NCBI GenBank assembly: GCA_963210315.1
Contig: OY723285.1
Location: forward strand, 2,170,001-2,234,000
Length of the DNA: 64,000 nt
Origin: Rhynchopus euleeides
Lineage: Eukaryota; Euglenozoa; Diplonemea; Diplonemida; Diplonemidae
Reading direction: 5' to 3'
Part shown: positions 10,560-20,498 of the stretch, piece after piece
How positions within the stretch are numbered: the first letter of the stretch is position 1
Layout: each line of letters begins with the position of its first letter
Notes under the pieces: model-generated
What the model saw: only the letters and a program-made list of their open reading frames with translations
Databases searched by the model: none
Told to the model about the DNA's origin: nothing
Translations under genes and position numbers: made by a program

Positions 10560-11370
10560 ATGGGTGACGACGCGTTCGAGGTGAAGGAGCTGGCGGAACT
10601 GAACCAGAAGAAGGATGAGATTCTGGACCGCTAGACAAAGCGGAAGGCGAGTCAGGCCGAGGTGCACGCACAGGGCCTGCCGCCCGGCATGGCAACTGTG
10701 GAATCGGCAAGCAAGCCTGATCAGCAGGACCAACAGCAAGACCAACAGCAGGACCAGCCGCAGGAGGATCAGACACCGGAGCAGCCGCAGCAGCAGCAGC
10801 AGGGCGGCCGCCGTGAATCCGGGAAATACCTCGCGATGCTGGCCGAAGAGGGCGGCGACAACTGCGCTTTTCTGAAAACGCTGGGCTCCACAGCAAGCGA
10901 GGGCGCACCCGAGCTGGAGCGGACAGCCTCAGGCGGAGGCAGGGCGGCGGCCCTCACCATCCTCCGCAGGTCCCTTGGGGGCGTCGGGTCGGTATGGTGC
11001 TCCTTTTTGTCTCGCTGTGTGCGTGTTGGGCCTGTGGGGGGTGGGGGGTGATCTGGGGATTGCCGCCTTTGCTTGCCGTGTCTCGCTTCCCCCCCCCCCC
11101 CTCTTATACGGTGTGATCATGGAACCCCCCAGAACTGGCACAGAAACCCGATACGATCACACCAATATAGCATTTCTGAGGGAAAGCCACACACATACTC
11201 TCTCTCTCTACGTAGGGTGGGAAGGGGGTGGGCTAGGACCCGTGCAGGGTTAACCCACCTAAAAAGTGATCAACACACCCACACACTATCTCTCTATCCG
11301 CCCAATTTCACAGCCCGAGGCGCCAGGGCTAACACCCCTTGTCGAATCGCTCGAGGGCGCAGCTGCGTGA
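10560..11370 (+). CDS. Unrecognised Gln-rich protein, interrupted by an in-frame TAG
   Basis: One frame runs from ATG 10560 to a donor-like gtatgg at 10992. It is interrupted only by TAG at 10632-10634, in the context DEILDR-stop-TKRKASQAE. A second exon, 11314-11370, follows the acceptor atttcacag and encodes PEAPGLTPLVESLEGAAA and TGA in the matching phase. The protein has an acidic/basic charged N-terminus (FEVKELAELNQKKDEI), a Gln/Asp/Pro-rich tract (QDQQQDQQQDQ, then a run of Gln) and a conserved-looking ending around SGKYLAMLAEEGGDNCAFLK. I do not recognise the family. The TAG is one transition away from CAG (Gln), so it could be a recent nonsense mutation, a sequencing error, or a real stop with a downstream start at ATG 10662 or 10689. 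Confidence 0.5.
11110..11163. repeat. Short inverted-repeat element, copy 1
   Basis: About 54 bp with ends GGTGTGATCAT and CGATCACACC around ggaacccccCAGAACTGGCACAGA-like sequence. It lies in the intron of the preceding gene and matches the copy at 42977-43032. Confidence 0.7.
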
Positions 11371-12596
11371 GAAACCTACCTTTGATTTCCCCACCCCACC
11401 CCACCCCCCCCCTTGCAGTGCAATGTCTCGACACCTCTCCCTCCCCTCCGTGTATATTTCAACCCGCCTCAACATTGTGATCCCAGGGAGGGGCTTGCCC
11501 AGGCAGCTGGCATTTGCACGGCTTTTTGCTGTTGTTGTTGTATTTATTTCACCCAGGGTTAGGGGGGCACCCACACACACACACTGAGCCTCCTCCTCAT
11601 TTCCCTTGGGGGGTGGAGGAGGGCGTCTTTGTGTCTCTTCGCCCCAGAAGGTGCAGAGGTGGAAAGAAGCGAGCTTGCCTCACAGCACACCACGGTTGGG
11701 CCATACCACCGCCCAACGCTGCCAAACCTCCTTCAGGACGGGTCGTGGGGCAGCTGGCTCTTCTGCACTTACTGAAGATCCTCCGAATGAAGGTGTACCT
11801 TGCCCCCTCTTGGTTATTGGATTTTTTTGGAGCTGTTTTTGCAGCCCCTGACGACCAGGCGCCGGTCTGCTGGTCTCGACGAAAAGCAGTCCGGATCTGC
11901 CAGACACACAGGGTGCCTCTGCCACAAAGCGAAATGAGCCCGATTTCGGTCGACAGAGCTCGCACGAACTTCAGCCGTGCGTTGTGCTGTCAAGTGATCC
12001 ATCCCAACTCCTTCCCGACTGCACCTGCAGTCAAGCAAACACTGTTTTGGGTGATTAGGGGCGTGTCGTGCGGCAAGCCTCACATAGCCTTCCAACACCA
12101 CCTCCGATTTGACTCCAGATGTTTCATCGAGCCACCGCTCGTTGTATTTTCAAGCTGGGCCAAGTGCCCCCTCCACAGCTTGCTGGAAGAAAGCCACTGC
12201 GAACGCCAGGCGCCTTGATTCCGAGCCTCTTGTCAGAGGTGCGGGCAGGGGCAGACGGCGGCAGCAATGGTCCGTTGTGCGACGTGAAGCGACCCCTCGC
12301 CCCACCCACCCACCCACCACCTCCTTTCACCCTCCCCTCGTTTGCATCGTGGGGCAGCCATGCCTCCAGGTTGCCACACACCCTCTATCCGTGTGTGAGT
12401 CCCCATGCTTGGCCATGCATTTCTCGAGCAGTCGCAGCAAGGCCCTGTGGTGTCCGCCTGAAGGGGTGCCTGCACCCTGCCTTCTCTGCCCTGCTGCACC
12501 CCAAAGCCACGCACCCCCGCCCTGTTGTTTTGCCTCACCACCGCATGCCCCACCGCCATCGCAGGTGCAGCCCACGAGGGGGCCGCTGCGGCAACC
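11371..12596. other. Intergenic region before mL38
   Basis: No supported gene. A long pyrimidine-rich run ends in ccatcgcag (12564) before the mL38 start, consistent with an acceptor site. Confidence 0.4.
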
Positions 12597-13907
12597 ATGA
12601 TGCGTCGCAGCGTGCCGTTGCTGAGGACTGGCCAGAACAAGTCGAACCCAAATGGAAGGGGCCCTATGGCGGAAGGGAGGAAGTCCGGCGGCCCTGGTCG
12701 TCGGCGCCTGCTCGCAGGTGTGACGAAGACATGCCCGACACTGGCATACCGTGCGGTGCACCTCGCGCAGGGGCAGCCGATTATCAAGAAGTCGCGGGTG
12801 GACACACTCCCGCAGCGCCGCCTGCCCGAACACCAGGAGTACGCAGAGCTCGAGTATGAATCGCACGACGACACCCCGCACCTGATCCACCCCAACTCGC
12901 TGGACCTCGTGGGGTACGGGAAGGGGAAGGAGGGCGACTTCTGGACGGGGTACCACTTTGAGAACGGGCAGTTCCGGCTCGACCACCAGCACAGGACGGT
13001 GCGGGTGTGCCGCTACAGCGCACGCGACATGGGCAAGGTGACCTACCCGGCGGTGCCGGAGGTCGACATGCGGACCATGAGCAACGCAGAGTTCCTGAGC
13101 CTCCCGGTGCAGGAGCGGGTCCGCCTCTACATGCAGAAGCACCACATCTTCTCCATCTTCCCGAGGCTCTCGTGCAGCCTCAACATCAACGTGAACTACG
13201 GCGCCGACACCCCGCGCGCCTACTGGGACTCCGTCTACACGGGCAACGTGCTGGAGCACAGCAAGACTGTGTCCCGCCCGCGCGTCTCCATCCCCAGCGA
13301 CGAGGTGGAGGAGGGCAGCCTCTACACGCTTCTGATGCTGTGCCCTGACCACCCCTTCAGGGTGCAGCCCGAGCAAGGGCATGTGCTGCACTGGGCTGTG
13401 GCAAACGTGAAGGCGGAGGGGGGCCGTGTTGATGTGGCGGAAGGGGGGGACGAGGTGCTGCCGTATCTGATGCCCCTGCCGTCGGAGGATGCCGGGCTGC
13501 TGCGGTACATCTTCGTGCTGTTCAAGCAGGACAAGAAGGTCGACGTGCAGAAGCTGTCGGCAGAGGAGGCGACGCTGAGCGAGCGGCGCGGCTTCTTCCT
13601 CCACCAGGCGGCGAGGCCCACGTCCCCCGTGCTGCACAAGGCGATACAGCCGGTGGAGGCCAGCATCGACGACGAGCCCTGCGCTGCGTCCTTCTTCCAC
13701 ACATCATTCGACTACCCTGTGATGGACTACTACATGGAACACGGTCTGGACGAGCCGATGTACCACCCCGCAGACGCAGTGGCAGACACGGTCAACTTCC
13801 AGGTGAAAGACTACAGCAAGGACATCGCGAACCTCAACCCCTACCGCGGCCGCGAGCACCGCCACACCGGAAACAAGTGGGACCGGTCCCAGTTCGACTA
13901 CTTCTAG
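12597..13907 (+). CDS. MRPL38: Mitochondrial large-subunit ribosomal protein mL38
   Basis: 436 residues, single exon. The middle and C-terminal half carry a phosphatidylethanolamine-binding-protein (PEBP) fold as in mL38: PRLSCSLNINVNYG, YWDSVYTGNVLEHSKTVSRP, YTLLMLCPDHPF, LHWAVANVKAEGGRV, then YLMPLP and LLRYIFVLFKQDKK. mL38 binds the central protuberance of the mitoribosomal large subunit. The first about 50 residues are rich in Arg, Ser and Gly (MMRRSVPLLRTG), consistent with a mitochondrial targeting peptide. Two adjacent ATGs (12597 and 12600) are candidate starts, 33-36 bases after a CAG acceptor-like site. The C-terminus is Tyr/Asp-rich and ends RSQFDYF. A cytosolic PEBP is less likely given the long N- and C-terminal extensions typical of mL38. 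Confidence 0.85.
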   Translation: MMRRSVPLLRTGQNKSNPNGRGPMAEGRKSGGPGRRRLLAGVTKTCPTLAYRAVHLAQGQPIIKKSRVDTLPQRRLPEHQEYAELEYESHDDTPHLIHPNSLDLVGYGKGKEGDFWTGYHFENGQFRLDHQHRTVRVCRYSARDMGKVTYPAVPEVDMRTMSNAEFLSLPVQERVRLYMQKHHIFSIFPRLSCSLNINVNYGADTPRAYWDSVYTGNVLEHSKTVSRPRVSIPSDEVEEGSLYTLLMLCPDHPFRVQPEQGHVLHWAVANVKAEGGRVDVAEGGDEVLPYLMPLPSEDAGLLRYIFVLFKQDKKVDVQKLSAEEATLSERRGFFLHQAARPTSPVLHKAIQPVEASIDDEPCAASFFHTSFDYPVMDYYMEHGLDEPMYHPADAVADTVNFQVKDYSKDIANLNPYRGREHRHTGNKWDRSQFDYF

Positions 13908-14929
13908 ACAACGAGCGGGAGGGGGTGGGGTGTGGGGTGTGTGCGTGTGGGGGTCTTCGCTCTGTGCCACACGCCGTGTGCCACACAGGTGCGGCGCCTG
14001 TGTCGGAAAAATTGAAATTCTTCTGTTTATCTGGGAGGGGGTGGGGGTGGTGTGTGTGTGTGTGGGGTGTACGCGGGGGATCGCCCCAACCCACCGCAAC
14101 CCTCCGCACACTCCAAGGGGAGGGGCGGGTTAAGGGGCTAGGAGGTTAGGGGGCGATACGATCTTTTTTGGTGCTGGTCTGTGGGTTACGCGGGGGACGG
14201 GGTTGGGGAGCAAGGCGGGTGTGTTGCTTCTCCTGACGTTCGAAAGCAGCGAGCATCCTGCCTTGCAGGAGGCCCAGAAGGCTTCAAGGGGGAGGGGGTG
14301 CGCAGCGGTTGGTGGAGCGGGGGGGAGGCACGGCGTGTGTGTCGTGGTCACTTCGACACCTAGCCTCACGCACGAGGGTATGTGTGCCTTCTCAGAACCT
14401 AGAGCCTACTCAGAAGGGAAGAACAGGCCCAAGCAATAAGAAGAGCCACATTTCCTCCCCTCCAACCAACCGCTGCGCCCCTCTACCGCCTGTTCCTCCC
14501 CCGTTGCCTACCCCCCACACACACACACCCGTCTGGCTGGGGTGCAGGGAGGGTGGAGCAGGAACAAAACCACCGCTGCAGGTTGGGTCTGAATGCAACC
14601 CCACGCCCCCTCCCCCCCTCCCCACGGCACCAGGCACCTGAAGCCCGGTGTGCCCCGCGCCCACCTTTTGGTCATTTTTGGCACACCGGAATCGCCACGT
14701 GGGGTTGCCACACCCGGCATAGAGGGCTCCCGATTTCACTCCAGCCCGCAGACCCCTTGCATCAATCGGTCTTGTCGGCAGAACCACACCCCGCTCTGTT
14801 GGTGCTTTACTTGAGATGCACATACAACCTGCAGGCAGTGCACATGACACAGACACATAATCTGGAGACACTATACACAAGCAGGACGCACGAAGAGTGT
14901 GTGCAGAGCGCAATAAATCTGTGTGCGGG
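13908..14929. other. Intergenic region with GT-rich microsatellite
   Basis: A run rich in GTGTG and GGGGTG words occupies about 13918-14070. It includes the recurrent word gggggtcttcgctctgtgcc near 13950. No gene is supported. An acceptor-like gtgtgcag ends at 14906, 23 bases before the next start. Confidence 0.45.
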
Positions 14930-17900
14930 ATGGGGTCGAGTGCGAGTGTGGAGGAGCACGGGCGGGGATGGTGGGGCAGTGCACGCGCTGTGAAGGAGGC
15001 ACTGGAGGGCGGGACGTGGCGGCAGCTGCTGGAGAAGCACAAGGCGGAGGTGAACGCGGCGGACCCACACACCAGGCGGATGCTGCTGCACGAGGTGCTG
15101 CAGCCCGGGTGCAGGGGGGTTCCCGCTGCTGCCGAAGCAGTCAAGTTTCTGGTGGGGTGCGGGGCAGCCAGCGTTCCCGACGGTGAGGGGCGCACACCGG
15201 TGTGGTACGCGCTGCAGCACCGTGATGGCGACACACGCAGTGCGCTGCTGGCAGCCCTCGCCGAGCACGTGGGGAAGATGCAGATGGAGGTGGCCAGCAG
15301 GCTGCGGCACTTCCTCACAGACGAGTGGCCGCCCTTGCGGGCACGTGCTGAAGCTGCTGCTGCTGATGCAGCCCGCACTGCATCGGACGGACTGCAGGAG
15401 CAGCAGTCGCAGGCTCAGCCTTCACCACAGGAGCTCCGCACAGACAAACCCACCGACAAGGACAAGACGAGCGAGCGGCTGGAGAACCATGTGGACGGGC
15501 GGAAGATCTGCTTCACGCGCAACGACACGGCGTGCGAGACACCGCTGCTGGAGTGGCTGGTGCAACTGCTGGTGGTGCAGCCTGATCTTGGGTACCGGGC
15601 CAAGCACGTCGACAGCATGCTGCTGGGGCTGCGGTTTGTTGTGCAGCGGGTGCTGCAGCGTGTGGAGAATGCGCCAGACGAGATCGAGGACTGGATGGCG
15701 GTGGACGACTGGTTCGAGCATCTGTGTGCAGGCTACCTCTTCACCTGCGACTGCGTGGACTACGAAGTCAACAGCGAGACGTGCGATCTTGTGTGCAAGG
15801 CAGACGGTTCACCCATCGCGAAGGAGTACCACAAGAACTTCAGCGAAGCGGCTGTGCTGGGGAACCACGGGGCGGGCTACGTGCGGCCGGCACTGTACTT
15901 CGGGATGAACCAGGCGATGCGGACGATTGGACTGTCGAAGGAAGCGCGCGAGTCTGCGGCAGGCAGCGTGTTCGAGCTTGAGCAGGCACCGGCACAGCTG
16001 CGCGTGATTGCGGCGTTCCAGCCGCTGATTGCGAAGCTGACGCGGCTGATCCGTAGCCGGCGGGCGAGCCTGACCACGGTGTTCCGCGGGATCAACGTGA
16101 ACGTGTCAGCGCAGTACAAGGTGGGGACGTCGGTGGTGTGGAACGCCTTCACGTCGACGACGGAGGAGCAGGGTGTGGCGAAGGACTTCATGTACGGGAA
16201 GGCGGGGACGTTCTTTGTGATTGTGGCGAAGCAGGGTGCGGCGGAGGTGGGGTTCGCAAGCGTGTTCCCGCAGGAGGCGGAGCTGCTGTACGACAGCAAC
16301 ATCGAGTTCCGGGTGCAGTGGAAGCTGTCCCCGACGCTGCTGCGTATGGTGGGGCAGCCCTTCGACGTGATTGTGATGCAGGAAGTGGCGAAGCACGACG
16401 AGAAGAACGAAAACAACGGCAGCCACGCCACCGACTACTCTGTGGCAGACCAGGTTGAGGCGGTGCGGAAGGTGCTGCATCACACGGCGTCGCTCTTCGC
16501 GGAGTTCCTGGAAGGCTACGTGGAGGGCAGGGTCGGGGACGACACACATGTGCCTGAGTCGGATACGAGGATGCTGCTGCACGAGGTGGACGAGTGGCTG
16601 GCGGCAGACGGGCACGGGGAGGAGGGGGCGGAGTCGGAGGCGGGGGGGACGGGGCGGCACCCGCTGTGCCTGGTCGGGGACGGAGGGACCGGGAAGACAT
16701 CTGCGGCGGTCGCGGTTCTGTGCCACCTGCTGCAGGAGAAGAAGGAGGATGCAGGCGGGGTGGCGCTGCAGAGAAAGAAGCCCGTGTTCCCAGTCTTTGT
16801 GGCGCTCCCGGCGATTGGTGTGTCTACCTTCACAACACCCGGCGGGATCGACGACTTCATTGGGAAGTCGTTTGGGCTGGAGGAGGCTGCGTTGGAGCAC
16901 CTGAGCAGTGCCTACGACGTTGTGGTGATCCTGGACTCGCTGGACGAGGTGGGGCTGACGCAGGCGGGTTTGAGCGGGGCGTACAAAGCCAGTGGCGGGC
17001 AAGGGGTGCTGCAGCTCCACCCGTGGTGTGCGAAGCAGTGCAGCGTGATCGTGACGACGCGCGGCGAGTACCTGAAGAGCGTGGGGCACACGCCGTCGCA
17101 GGTGTGTGGGGACGGGACGAGGTCGCTGCACATGCAGCCCTTCACACAGGCAGACGCGGTGACGTACATCAGCAAGGTGCGTGCGGCACAGGTGGTGAAG
17201 GCGGAGCAGCAGCGGGTGGACGTGTGCTTCACTGCGGACGATCAGCGGCAGCTGGCCGACACGATGCGCGGCATATGCGGTGCAGCTGCTCGTGATGCAG
17301 CGGTGGTGCTCAGCGACCGAGCCCTGGTGGTGGCGATTGTGGAGCGGGCGTGGGTGCTGGCTGGTGCTGACAGCGGCAGCAGCGGCAAAGACAAGACGTG
17401 TGCCGAGGGTGCTTCTCCAGACAACGGGGTGCGGGGAAACGAAACCAACGGGTGTGTGGAGGCTGCAGCCGAGGCGGTGATGTTGGCGCTGGAAGGCAGA
17501 GGCAGCGGCACACCACATGCTGCAGGGTCATCAGTGCTGCTGCGTGATGTGCTTGTGGTACTGTCGCAGCAGGCGGGGTTCTTGGAGCGGAAGGTGGCGC
17601 AGCAGCGTGCGGCTGAACAGCCCACAACACGGCTGGAGCAGCTGGCGGTGGAGCCTGTTCCTCAGCACAAGTTCGGAGACGCTGATGTGGCGGCGCTGTC
17701 GCAGCTGCGCAACCCGTTCCTGCTTCACATGGCGTGTTACGCACAGGTCGAGCTGCCGTCGTGCAGCCGACAGGCGCAGCAGTGCCTGAGTGATGTCGTG
17801 GTGTACGAGGCGTACCTGCAGAAGCACGTGGAGGTGGAGTTGCGTCAGGGTCCGGCTGGAGCAGCGCGCGTGGAGGAGGTGCTGCGGGTGGGGGAACTGA

Positions 17901-20275
17901 TTGCGTGCGCGATGCTGCAGGCACAGACGTGGCAGGGATCACTGGGCACAGAGCGGGCGCGCCTGTTGAAGGAGGACAACGTGGACCGTGCAAAGACAGA
18001 CGAGGCGTTCCGGGTTCTCCCGCTTCGTGTGGAGAGCTTCCACGACGACAGCAGCGCGTTTGCATTCCGTCACAAGACGCTTGGGGAGTTCCTTGTGGCG
18101 CGGCGCCTGTCACGGAAGGACGCTGTGGGCGACACGCTTGGGTGCAAAGTGCGCAGGGCCTTCAGCAAGGATGCACCAAACGTGCTGGAATACTTTGCGG
18201 ACACGGTGCTCGCACGTGGAGGCGATGATCGCGACACAACAGTGGTGACCGAGCTGCTGCCGCTGGTGCTCGCGGCCTGCGATGCTGACGCAGGATCACT
18301 GGCGTCTGCTTCCAATGCCATGGCACTCGCCGCACGCACGCGGTTTACGTTCAGGTGCGACCTCACTGGTGTGCTTGTGCAGGACAGCGATCTGCGCCAC
18401 GCACGTCTGTGTGGGACTGTGCTGACGGGGAGCCGCTTCCACAACTGCTGGCTGGAGCACGCTATTATCTCGAAGGGCAATCTCACACGGTCGAACTGGA
18501 AGGGCTCCTCCTTCGGTGCCCCTCTCCCGCCTCTGTTGGGCCACAGCTCCTGTGTGCGCTCCGTGGCCATCACACCAGACGGATCGAAGATCATCTCCGG
18601 ATCTGGCGACAACAGCGTTCGTGTCTGGGATACATCAACAGGGAAGGAGCTGCAGAAGCTTGAAGGCCACACCTCTCCTGTCTACTCCGTGACTGTCACA
18701 CCAGACGGATCGAAGATCATCTCCGGATCTGTCGACGAGAGCGCTCGTGTCTGGGATACATCAACAGGGAAGGAGCTGCAGAAGCTTGAAGGCCACACCT
18801 TTTCTGTCAACTCCGTGACTGTCACACCAGACGGATCGAAGATCATCTCCGGATCTGCCGACGAGAGCGTTCGTGTCTGGGATACATCAACAGGGAAGGA
18901 ACTGCAGAAGCTTGAAGGCCACACCTCTGTTGTCAACTCCGTGACTGTCACACCAGACGGATCGAAGATCATCTCCGGATCTGCCGACAAGAGCGTTCGT
19001 GTCTGGGATACATCAACAGGGAAGGAGCTGCAGAAGCTTGAAGGCCACACCTCTTCTGTCAACTCCGTGACTGTCACACCAGACGGATCGAAGATCATCT
19101 CCGGATCTGCCGACAAGAGCGTTCGTGTCTGGGATACATCAACAGGGAAGGAGCTGCAGAAGCTTGAAGGCCACACCTTTTCTGTCAACTCCGTGACTGT
19201 CACACCAGACGGATCGAAGATCATCTCCGGATCTGCCGACGAGAGCGTTCGTGTCTGGGATACATCAACAGGGAAGGAACTGCAGAAGCTTGAAGGCCAC
19301 ACCTCTGTTGTCCACTCCGTGACTGTCACACCAGACGGATCGAAGATCATCTCCGGATCTGTCGACGAGAGCGTTCGTGTCTGGGATACATCAACAGGGA
19401 AGGAGCTGCAGAAGCTTGAAGGCCACACCTCTTCTGCCCACTCCGTGACTGTCACACCAGACGGATCGAAGATCATCTCCGGATCTGCCGACAAGAGCGT
19501 TCGTGTCTGGGATACATCAACAGGGAAGGAGCTGCAGAAGCTTGAAGGCCACACCTCTCCTGTCCACTCCGTGACTGTCACACCAGACGGATCGAAGATC
19601 ATCTCCGGATCTGCCGACAAGAGCGTTCGTGTCTGGGATACATCAACAGGGAAGGAGCTGCAGAAGCTTGAAGGCCACACCGACTGGGTGCGCTCCGTGA
19701 CTGTCACACCAGACGGATCGAAGATCATCTCCGGATCTGTCGACAAGAGCGTTCGTGTCTGGGATGCATCAACAGGGAAGGAGCTGCAGAAGCTTGAAGG
19801 CCACACCTCTCGTGTCTACTCCGTGACTGTCACACCAGACGGATCGAAGATCATCTCCGGATCTGACGACAACAGCCTTCGTGTCTGGGATACGTCAACA
19901 GGGAAGGAGCTGCAGAAGCTTGAAGGATACCCCTCTCCTGTCAACTCCGTGACTGTCACACCAGACGGATCGAAGATCATCTCCGGATCTGGCGACAACA
20001 GCGTTCGTGTCTGGGATACATCAACAGGGAAGGAGCTGCAGAAGCTTGAAGGCCACACCTCCTCTGTGGGCAGCGGAGCTCTGATACCAGGCGTGCCCCC
20101 CTGTATGGCCGTTTGTGATGGCAACGTGATCCGCGTCAGTGCCGCGTCCTGGCGTCTGCGGACTGTGATCGGCATCGGGCCCGTCGTGCCTGTACCCGTT
20201 CAATGCACAGGGCTTGACACTGTGACGCCTCCCGCAGCATGCAGTGTGCTTGGTGGGGCTGTGGGTGATCCGTAG
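14930..20275 (+). CDS. NLR-like STAND receptor: ankyrin, ADP-ribosyltransferase, NACHT, pentapeptide and WD40
   Basis: 1,781 residues, single exon. The N-terminus MGSSASVEEHG fits an N-myristoylation signal. Ankyrin-like repeats at about 20-110 (NAADPHTRRMLLHEVL, EGRTPVWYALQ). An R-S-E ADP-ribosyltransferase domain at about 300-500 has Arg386 (TVFRGINVNV), the Ser motif AFTSTT (Ser409) and the QEAELLY loop with Glu449-x-Glu451, so the catalytic residues look intact and arginine-type. NACHT NTPase: Walker A GDGGTGKTS (Lys589), Walker B VVVILDSLDE (Asp669, Asp672), sensor-like VIVTTRGEY. A helical region follows, then pentapeptide-like repeats (DLTGVLVQDSDLRHARLCGT) at about 1145-1200. Twelve near-identical 42-residue WD40 repeats span 1204-1707, plus a degenerate closing blade. 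Architecture suggests a ligand-sensing, oligomerising receptor whose output is protein ADP-ribosylation, as in fungal allorecognition and innate-immune NLRs. The start is ATG 14930, 23 bases after a CAG. Confidence 0.9.
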   Translation: MGSSASVEEHGRGWWGSARAVKEALEGGTWRQLLEKHKAEVNAADPHTRRMLLHEVLQPGCRGVPAAAEAVKFLVGCGAASVPDGEGRTPVWYALQHRDGDTRSALLAALAEHVGKMQMEVASRLRHFLTDEWPPLRARAEAAAADAARTASDGLQEQQSQAQPSPQELRTDKPTDKDKTSERLENHVDGRKICFTRNDTACETPLLEWLVQLLVVQPDLGYRAKHVDSMLLGLRFVVQRVLQRVENAPDEIEDWMAVDDWFEHLCAGYLFTCDCVDYEVNSETCDLVCKADGSPIAKEYHKNFSEAAVLGNHGAGYVRPALYFGMNQAMRTIGLSKEARESAAGSVFELEQAPAQLRVIAAFQPLIAKLTRLIRSRRASLTTVFRGINVNVSAQYKVGTSVVWNAFTSTTEEQGVAKDFMYGKAGTFFVIVAKQGAAEVGFASVFPQEAELLYDSNIEFRVQWKLSPTLLRMVGQPFDVIVMQEVAKHDEKNENNGSHATDYSVADQVEAVRKVLHHTASLFAEFLEGYVEGRVGDDTHVPESDTRMLLHEVDEWLAADGHGEEGAESEAGGTGRHPLCLVGDGGTGKTSAAVAVLCHLLQEKKEDAGGVALQRKKPVFPVFVALPAIGVSTFTTPGGIDDFIGKSFGLEEAALEHLSSAYDVVVILDSLDEVGLTQAGLSGAYKASGGQGVLQLHPWCAKQCSVIVTTRGEYLKSVGHTPSQVCGDGTRSLHMQPFTQADAVTYISKVRAAQVVKAEQQRVDVCFTADDQRQLADTMRGICGAAARDAAVVLSDRALVVAIVERAWVLAGADSGSSGKDKTCAEGASPDNGVRGNETNGCVEAAAEAVMLALEGRGSGTPHAAGSSVLLRDVLVVLSQQAGFLERKVAQQRAAEQPTTRLEQLAVEPVPQHKFGDADVAALSQLRNPFLLHMACYAQVELPSCSRQAQQCLSDVVVYEAYLQKHVEVELRQGPAGAARVEEVLRVGELIACAMLQAQTWQGSLGTERARLLKEDNVDRAKTDEAFRVLPLRVESFHDDSSAFAFRHKTLGEFLVARRLSRKDAVGDTLGCKVRRAFSKDAPNVLEYFADTVLARGGDDRDTTVVTELLPLVLAACDADAGSLASASNAMALAARTRFTFRCDLTGVLVQDSDLRHARLCGTVLTGSRFHNCWLEHAIISKGNLTRSNWKGSSFGAPLPPLLGHSSCVRSVAITPDGSKIISGSGDNSVRVWDTSTGKELQKLEGHTSPVYSVTVTPDGSKIISGSVDESARVWDTSTGKELQKLEGHTFSVNSVTVTPDGSKIISGSADESVRVWDTSTGKELQKLEGHTSVVNSVTVTPDGSKIISGSADKSVRVWDTSTGKELQKLEGHTSSVNSVTVTPDGSKIISGSADKSVRVWDTSTGKELQKLEGHTFSVNSVTVTPDGSKIISGSADESVRVWDTSTGKELQKLEGHTSVVHSVTVTPDGSKIISGSVDESVRVWDTSTGKELQKLEGHTSSAHSVTVTPDGSKIISGSADKSVRVWDTSTGKELQKLEGHTSPVHSVTVTPDGSKIISGSADKSVRVWDTSTGKELQKLEGHTDWVRSVTVTPDGSKIISGSVDKSVRVWDASTGKELQKLEGHTSRVYSVTVTPDGSKIISGSDDNSLRVWDTSTGKELQKLEGYPSPVNSVTVTPDGSKIISGSGDNSVRVWDTSTGKELQKLEGHTSSVGSGALIPGVPPCMAVCDGNVIRVSAASWRLRTVIGIGPVVPVPVQCTGLDTVTPPAACSVLGGAVGDP
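18539..20050 (+). repeat. Twelve 126-bp tandem repeats encoding WD40 blades
   Basis: Twelve units of exactly 126 bp (42 codons), nearly identical also at silent positions. Amino-acid differences concentrate at unit positions 4, 5, 7, 23 and 25, between the invariant words SVTVTPDGSKIISGS and VRVWDTSTGKELQKLE. Unit 1 has Ala-Ile for Thr-Val and Ser-Cys at positions 4-5. Unit 12 follows a GYPSPV variant. Confidence 0.97.
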
Positions 20276-20498
20276 TGCACACGGACCGCAGTGTGGAACA
20301 TGGATACAAGTCTAAGAGTCGTGTTTCAATTGGAATCAGCTCCCAGTGTTGACGCAGACGAAGCCTTGGGCAACAGCAAGGCGTGCTCTGCTGTGTTGTT
20401 CACTAAAGTCTAATCGAATAGGGTTCCAGCGAGTGTGTGTCTCCAGGTTTGACCCAATCATGTGCCACCTTTCCAGGTGACACTTTCCACACTTTTTT
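20276..20498. other. 3' flank of the NLR-like gene
   Basis: Presumed 3'UTR and intergenic sequence. Nothing supported. Confidence 0.4.

Noticed and set aside
12327-13700. 457-codon minus-strand frame opposite mL38
   Set aside because: Shadow of a recognised ribosomal protein gene.
18682-20175. Minus-strand frames opposite the WD40 repeats (VTVTE...WPSSFCSSFPVDVSQTR)
   Set aside because: Mirror of the plus-strand 126-bp repeats, whose frame encodes a clear WD40 propeller.
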